From Myroides odoratus (GTDB taxonomy: Bacteria > Bacteroidota > Bacteroidia > Flavobacteriales > Flavobacteriaceae), in contig NZ_LROZ01000025.1 of assembly GCF_001549985.1 (NCBI RefSeq), forward strand, positions 1 through 45,245: 45,245 nt of DNA. Direction: 5' to 3'. Shown here piece after piece: positions 41,401-45,245 of the stretch. A model generated the notes under the pieces. That model made no database searches, had not been told where the DNA came from, and worked only from the letters and a program-made list of their open reading frames with translations. A program made the translations under genes and the position numbers. How positions within the stretch are numbered: position 1 is the stretch's first letter; every line of letters starts with the position of its first letter.

Positions 41401-44225
41401 TATCTGTGAATGTTTTAGGCGGGGCGGGAGTTACATACCCTGAACGTGCTATTGATGATAATTCTACCCATGGCTCACAAATGAGTTTAGGTACAATTAG
41501 TGTTGCAGGTGGTGTGAAACAATGGATCTATTTTAATTCACTATCGGAACCAGATGATATTACGAATATTCGAATGAAAGTAGGTACAGGCGGTGTAACA
41601 CTTGCCTTGCTAGAAAACTTCGAAATTATTGCTTACAAGGGTGACACATTCGTTGATCGTTTAGATTGGAATAATGGATTATTAGAAGGAACAGAAGTTT
41701 TAGGATTATTAAACTCTGCTACAGCGGTTGATATTCCTTTCCATCCAAATGGAACTTATGATCGCATCTCAATTGGGATCAAGAATGTCGTGAATGTTGG
41801 TGTATTCCCTCCTGTGGAAATATACAAAGTAGAAAGACTTTGTAGACCAGTAGGATCAAATCAAAACTTAGTATCATGGAAATCTTATCAAGTAAATGGT
41901 GATGCTTCTGTTGATACAGTAGTAGGTGGAGAGGTAGTACAATATACGATCCATGTTAAAAACGTGGGGAATACTACAATAAGTCAATTTACAGTATCAG
42001 ATAAATTGCCTGTAGGAACTACTTTCTTATCAGCTGTAGGGGGAAGACTTTCAGATGATGGAGAAAAAGTACTATTTGATTTTACAGGAACTTTAACACC
42101 AGGAAGTGAAAGACAATTTGTATTTAGTGTAGATGTTCAGTCGGATTTAGTAGGAATATTAGAGATTAAGAACGTGGCTTTTACCAAAGAAAATGGTTCT
42201 ATCATCAGTTATCCTTCTTATCCTCCTGTTGATAATACCAATCCAACGGAAGCAGATTTGACGAAGAATCCTGGAACAATTATTAAGGTGTCTTATGTTA
42301 CGACTTTGCCTAAAGCAATTATCACTTCAGATCACGCAAATGCCGTATGTCCTGATACAGAGTTTATTTTAGATTCGAATAAAGGTCCTGCTGAGGCAGA
42401 TACGTACCAATGGTATTTTGGTGATGAAGCGATTGATGCGACAATGGCAGGGTCGACGAATCCGAATTACGGAAAAGAAAAAACACTAAAAACTAATTAC
42501 CCAGGTAGTTATACGGTTGTTTATACCAAAGGAACCGAAGTTTCAGTGGTGTCAGATCCTTTTGTTGTGACTCAACTTCCTACGCCAGTTATTCAATTTT
42601 CAACGAGTCAACGTATTAATGTGACTATACCAACAGGTCAAAATACAGTAACAGTAACCTTGCCAACCGCTTCTGTTGTTGGAGGAAATGGAACTGAATC
42701 TATAAAATGGTATAATCATAGGGCGGAACAATTTGATGGTACCTCAATCACATTTGAAGCTCCGGGTGTTTATGTCTTAACTGTAGTGGCTCAGGGGCCG
42801 GGGGCTAATCAATGTGAATCTATTGAGAATGTAATGATTACTGTATATGATGCTAGTTTATGTCCACCAACGATAGAGCGAGTGTACGCAACAGGTTCAT
42901 CAAGCTGGGGATCTATTATTACGGGAGGAGTTAGTGGTACAAGTAATACCCTTGATGGAGATCCAACAACTTATTCTACGTTAACGACTGGTATTGGACT
43001 TTTAGGTATCGGTACCGTATGGCAAAATATTTACTTTGATGAAGAAGTGGCTGCAGGTACTCCTGTCACCATTAAGCTTGGAAAACAATACAGTGGATTG
43101 ATGCTAGCTGGAGGTCTATCAGTTGTAGGATTAGATGCTGATGGTAATACCATCGGAACGTTAAAATCAGTTCAAGGTGGTTTATTAGATTTATTAGCAG
43201 CGGATAATGTGATTGAATATACATTCGTGCCTTCTGATAAAAATGGGCCTAAAACATATAAAGGGGTTCGCGTTTCTCAAGGATCTTTATTGAGTGTTGC
43301 TCAAATATCTAAAGTGTTCCATGTGTATCATACGAAAAATGTAAGTGCATTTTCGCCTGAATACTGTGAACCTGTTTCAGATAATGTACATCCAGCAGTA
43401 CTAGATGTATTACATGGAGTGCAAGATTTAGGTATAGGTGCAGCAAGTGCAACCGCTTCTGTTTCTAACCCATGGAATGCAGTGGATGGCAATCTTGAAA
43501 CTTATGCTACGATAGCTAGAGGTGTTGCTGTGTTGAATGCTGCAAGTTTAACGGTAGTCTTTAAACAACAAGCGATGCCTGGAGATAAATTACATATCGT
43601 GACTGAGGTTCCAGGAAATCCTATTTTGAGTTTAGAATTAATTAAAGGCTATACAATCCAACGCTATTTAGGAGATCAAAAAGTAGGAGAAGAGATTGAT
43701 GGAACAAATGGGGCTCAGATTCTAGATCTAAAATTACTTGGATTAGGGTATAGCAATAAGTACAAAATGATCATCAAAGACATTAACCAACCTTTTGATC
43801 GTGTTAAGATTTCTTATGGAAGTGTTGTGGGAGTACTCGGAGACCTAACTAGGATATACGAAGTAACAGTAGCTCCTCGAGTTGATGTTGGAATTGATAT
43901 CGAAGCGGAATATTTAGACCTATGTCGAGGTGGTATATTAACCATTAATGCCGAAGACAATTGTTCTACTTATGAAGTCTATACCGAAGAAACAGGTGGT
44001 GTACCATTGCCAACAGAAGGATTGAATAATTTCAAATTACCATATCATTTACCTGAATATCAGGATGAATTACCTGGAAATGCAGGTTTAGGTCCAAAAT
44101 ATAGTGTTGTTTATGTACAAACGTACAGAAATGGCTGTGTTATCGGTAGAAGATTACCTATTCGTTTAACATTGAAAAATTGTTCAGTAAAGTCAAACCT
44201 GAACGTCACACAAAAAATTAAATAA
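38487..44225 (+). CDS. Giant secreted modular surface protein with DUF11-like domain
   Basis: I place the start at ATG 38487 (1,912 residues, MFNRQHMEEKITF). It is followed by a hydrophobic signal segment, LIFLVLLVPLVQGYGQ. The frame extends 69 bp further upstream to 38418, but that stretch reads as leader. Modules of about 175 residues, each beginning with a motif like DGN-x-TYATL, are arranged as two alternating types, A and B: A1 (about 68), B1 (228), A2 (414), B2 (590), A3 (766), B3 (953). A DUF11-like domain (about 1128-1270), two Ig/PKD-like domains (about 1274-1455) and two further B-like modules (about 1460 and 1626) follow. The modules loosely resemble discoidin-type ligand-binding folds. 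No clear type IX secretion C-terminal domain or sortase-like tail is seen. Its function, probably adhesion or a surface layer, is inferred. Confidence 0.85.
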   Translation: MFNRQHMEEKITFSLWTRVLIFLVLLVPLVQGYGQTKVLATTVKSGTNAKESLLGGGSYQPTTDTRYAEVIGAQNIKDGNESTYATLKAKTVAVIATINGEAWVQTNFDHKIPIETTSYVKVSKVTAGGASLDLGGVLGGLLGLIGDKIFVEAYANAEDSSPIADTNLTTTFVETKSGDLLLAINSKVPYQGIRVKLRSEAGALNLLGSKNYEMNVYEAFYYTGEASCGKPLATGVGAVGLNINLLGGLFTNIGTNQYGQSIDNDANTYSVLKGGNLVAVNVGSSISQYFYFPNSAKASATFNVTLAKNAGAVEIPVISGLEVRAYQGNKEVYVRSLEGGLLNGVDILGLLQRDTPFTLTFAPGKAFDKVEIRLNTAVSIGVAKGGLRIYDVERYDGTTCINPNFTIPTPTQVPFETASCVTSLVDFQNVDFATNVLDNNNETYATLYAKAGTLLAGEYASGMIHMAYPNAVPAYTTSYIRIDMEDEIIHKLLGGTLGNLLGGVVGTLIGNHYFEVDAYNGSNSVSHTTSQNGFANTTGGKMTVVQDKIGRFYLAVTPNQPYTSIKITNSVSGLANGAVRALKVYNMCREIGTDLCFAPQFTSYDQTGLSLSLGTLNGAGVTNPYYAISGNSSEFSEISTGTVAVAATVRQAIYFGKPSQTGDQIKMRLQLNPTGLLALDLAGKYRVVTFLGDQQKEVFTLQQGLINNLNLLNLFKSGGIQTLTFDTTQTFDRVEVQVGSLVNASVVPAIRLYDVKRVSTTCPESSGVSPFTAPVCATELLDASNANDIGNLFDGDFDSYATLQSGAGFLLGLGNKFEGFVEMGYAASVPANTTSYVRIDFENTALEKLISGSLGNLVTGILNGLVFGNHDFEVQVKNEQGTVVLNRGTQTTNASSSEGTIRVVVDKLGRRYLAITPTSAYKSVRIIDKTNSALGLLAQPNSMNVYGMCYETAQATCVAPFATSYEYDGLNLSVNVLGGAGVTYPERAIDDNSTHGSQMSLGTISVAGGVKQWIYFNSLSEPDDITNIRMKVGTGGVTLALLENFEIIAYKGDTFVDRLDWNNGLLEGTEVLGLLNSATAVDIPFHPNGTYDRISIGIKNVVNVGVFPPVEIYKVERLCRPVGSNQNLVSWKSYQVNGDASVDTVVGGEVVQYTIHVKNVGNTTISQFTVSDKLPVGTTFLSAVGGRLSDDGEKVLFDFTGTLTPGSERQFVFSVDVQSDLVGILEIKNVAFTKENGSIISYPSYPPVDNTNPTEADLTKNPGTIIKVSYVTTLPKAIITSDHANAVCPDTEFILDSNKGPAEADTYQWYFGDEAIDATMAGSTNPNYGKEKTLKTNYPGSYTVVYTKGTEVSVVSDPFVVTQLPTPVIQFSTSQRINVTIPTGQNTVTVTLPTASVVGGNGTESIKWYNHRAEQFDGTSITFEAPGVYVLTVVAQGPGANQCESIENVMITVYDASLCPPTIERVYATGSSSWGSIITGGVSGTSNTLDGDPTTYSTLTTGIGLLGIGTVWQNIYFDEEVAAGTPVTIKLGKQYSGLMLAGGLSVVGLDADGNTIGTLKSVQGGLLDLLAADNVIEYTFVPSDKNGPKTYKGVRVSQGSLLSVAQISKVFHVYHTKNVSAFSPEYCEPVSDNVHPAVLDVLHGVQDLGIGAASATASVSNPWNAVDGNLETYATIARGVAVLNAASLTVVFKQQAMPGDKLHIVTEVPGNPILSLELIKGYTIQRYLGDQKVGEEIDGTNGAQILDLKLLGLGYSNKYKMIIKDINQPFDRVKISYGSVVGVLGDLTRIYEVTVAPRVDVGIDIEAEYLDLCRGGILTINAEDNCSTYEVYTEETGGVPLPTEGLNNFKLPYHLPEYQDELPGNAGLGPKYSVVYVQTYRNGCVIGRRLPIRLTLKNCSVKSNLNVTQKIK

Positions 44226-44256
44226 GATATACTAGAGAATTAAAAACTATAACACT

Positions 44257-45245
44257 ATGAAAAAAATCACATTATTAGCGGCAGTATTAGGAGCTTCATA
44301 TTTTGCGAATGCTCAGGTAGGTATTGGTATACCAACTCCTGTTTCATCTACACAATTAGACGTAACAGCTAAAGATAAGGGTATTTTAATTCCTCGCGTT
44401 TCTTTAACGGCTTTGAATGAATTTAAGCCAATTGAAGGAACACAAACAGAGAGTTTATTAGTATATAATATTGATAGTTCTTTTATCCCTACAGGATTCT
44501 ACTATTGGGTAGATGCTAAGTGGAATAGAATTGTTGGAAAAGCAGAGCTTGATCAAGTTATTGAAAATTTAGGCGATAATATTACCAATTTAGAAGCAGA
44601 TGTAAAAAACATACAAACCGTAATTAATTACATTTTGCCTTCTAATCCATCGAATGATGATGCTACGCCAGAGACTCATACGACAGTAGTATATAAAGAA
44701 GGTAAGTTTTATACGGTGACATATGATGCCATAACACAAACCTATACAACTCAAGAAATCAATTTTGAGGATTTGGTGAATGGTTTTGAAACGAAAACGT
44801 TCATGAAAGAGGTATTGAATGCGGATGGTAAAGTAATCGGAATGATTTACTTTTCAGAGCAAACAATTATCGATTGGTTAGCGGCAGATGCTGCAAATAC
44901 AATTGGGAATATTCCAAATAATGCACCCGGAGCGATGCCAATTAAAGTGAAGGACATCGTAGTAAACAATATCCAAGAGATTTTAGAATCACCAACGAAT
45001 ATTACGATTACTACCGTTGAAGGGGATAGAACATTTACTACAGTAGAGGAGTATTTGCAATACATTACTCAATTTTCAAATGGTAACGTAATCTATACAC
45101 AAATTGCAGATCCAGACAATGCAGGTCAAACGATTTGGGTATTCCAATATTGGGATGAAGCAACAAATACGTACAAAACCATCGACATTCAAGGTTTAGT
45201 AGAAGCTGCTGAAACCAATACTACGATTGTTACTTATAACAACAA
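44257..45245 (+). CDS. Secreted repeat-containing surface protein, 3' end outside the window
   Basis: ATG at 44257 opens a frame that stays open to the window edge (329 complete codons). A signal peptide is present (MKKITLLAAVLGASYFANAQ). The mature start VGIGIPTPVSSTQLDV...KGILIPRVSL is the fibre-head-like N-terminus common in Bacteroidota surface proteins. A short coiled coil follows (about 105-130, ENLGDNITNLEADVKNIQ). Two similar segments, YDAITQTYTTQEINFEDLV and WDEATNTYKTIDIQGLVEA, about 140 residues apart, suggest a repeat array that continues past the edge. It lies 31 bp after the giant gene with no terminator between, so the two are probably cotranscribed. Confidence 0.85.
   Translation, partial: MKKITLLAAVLGASYFANAQVGIGIPTPVSSTQLDVTAKDKGILIPRVSLTALNEFKPIEGTQTESLLVYNIDSSFIPTGFYYWVDAKWNRIVGKAELDQVIENLGDNITNLEADVKNIQTVINYILPSNPSNDDATPETHTTVVYKEGKFYTVTYDAITQTYTTQEINFEDLVNGFETKTFMKEVLNADGKVIGMIYFSEQTIIDWLAADAANTIGNIPNNAPGAMPIKVKDIVVNNIQEILESPTNITITTVEGDRTFTTVEEYLQYITQFSNGNVIYTQIADPDNAGQTIWVFQYWDEATNTYKTIDIQGLVEAAETNTTIVTYNN

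Overview
This 45 kb window is chromosomal DNA from a low-GC member of the Bacteroidota, most likely family Flavobacteriaceae. A Myroides-like genus is my tentative guess from protein style only. The evidence is the TTG-N19-TAnnTTTG promoter class (a perfect copy lies upstream of nuoA), a short NuoG, the gene order pdxA-DUF177-rpmF-fabH-accB-accC opposite ribE, and secreted proteins with short signal peptides ending in ...AQ.

Layout. (1) 1-1342: an IS256-family insertion sequence whose left end coincides with the window edge. It sits just beyond the terminator of the next operon. (2) 1460-14330, minus strand: a complete 14-gene nuo operon (nuoA to nuoN, separate nuoC and nuoD) encoding respiratory complex I, with a consensus promoter at 14362-14391 and a strong terminator at 1396-1427. 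(3) 14480-16650: a cold-shock protein gene and two secreted proteins of unknown function. (4) 16836-21834, minus strand: accC, accB and fabH (fatty acid synthesis initiation), then rpmF, a DUF177/YceD gene and pdxA. (5) 21892-24174, plus strand: ribE, then an overlapping trio of an ECF sigma factor, a small hydrophilic protein and an MscS-like membrane protein. (6) 24175-24447: degenerate repeats around a bidirectional terminator, then a two-domain universal stress protein. (7) 25419-30217, plus strand: rimP-nusA-infB, preceded by a terminator-like hairpin that lies inside a 10-codon reading frame, a candidate attenuator. (8) 30344-37318: housekeeping and envelope genes (YugP-type protease, secreted EEP nuclease, ribF, an HTTM membrane protein, lpxH, queD, an outer-membrane barrel candidate and a crotonase). 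(9) 37319-38486: a 1.17 kb AT-rich non-coding region with a perfect 10-bp-arm palindrome, a 13-bp direct repeat and a large imperfect hairpin. (10) 38487 to the right edge: a secreted modular protein of about 1,912 residues and, 31 bp later, a second surface protein that runs off the window.

Most of the window is conserved core metabolism (respiration, lipid initiation, translation, flavin, pyridoxal and queuosine synthesis). The parts most likely to hold something undescribed are the right-hand surface-protein locus with its long leader region, the ECF/small-protein/MscS-like trio, and the rimP leader. I saw no tRNA, rRNA, CRISPR array, prophage or recognisable defence system.
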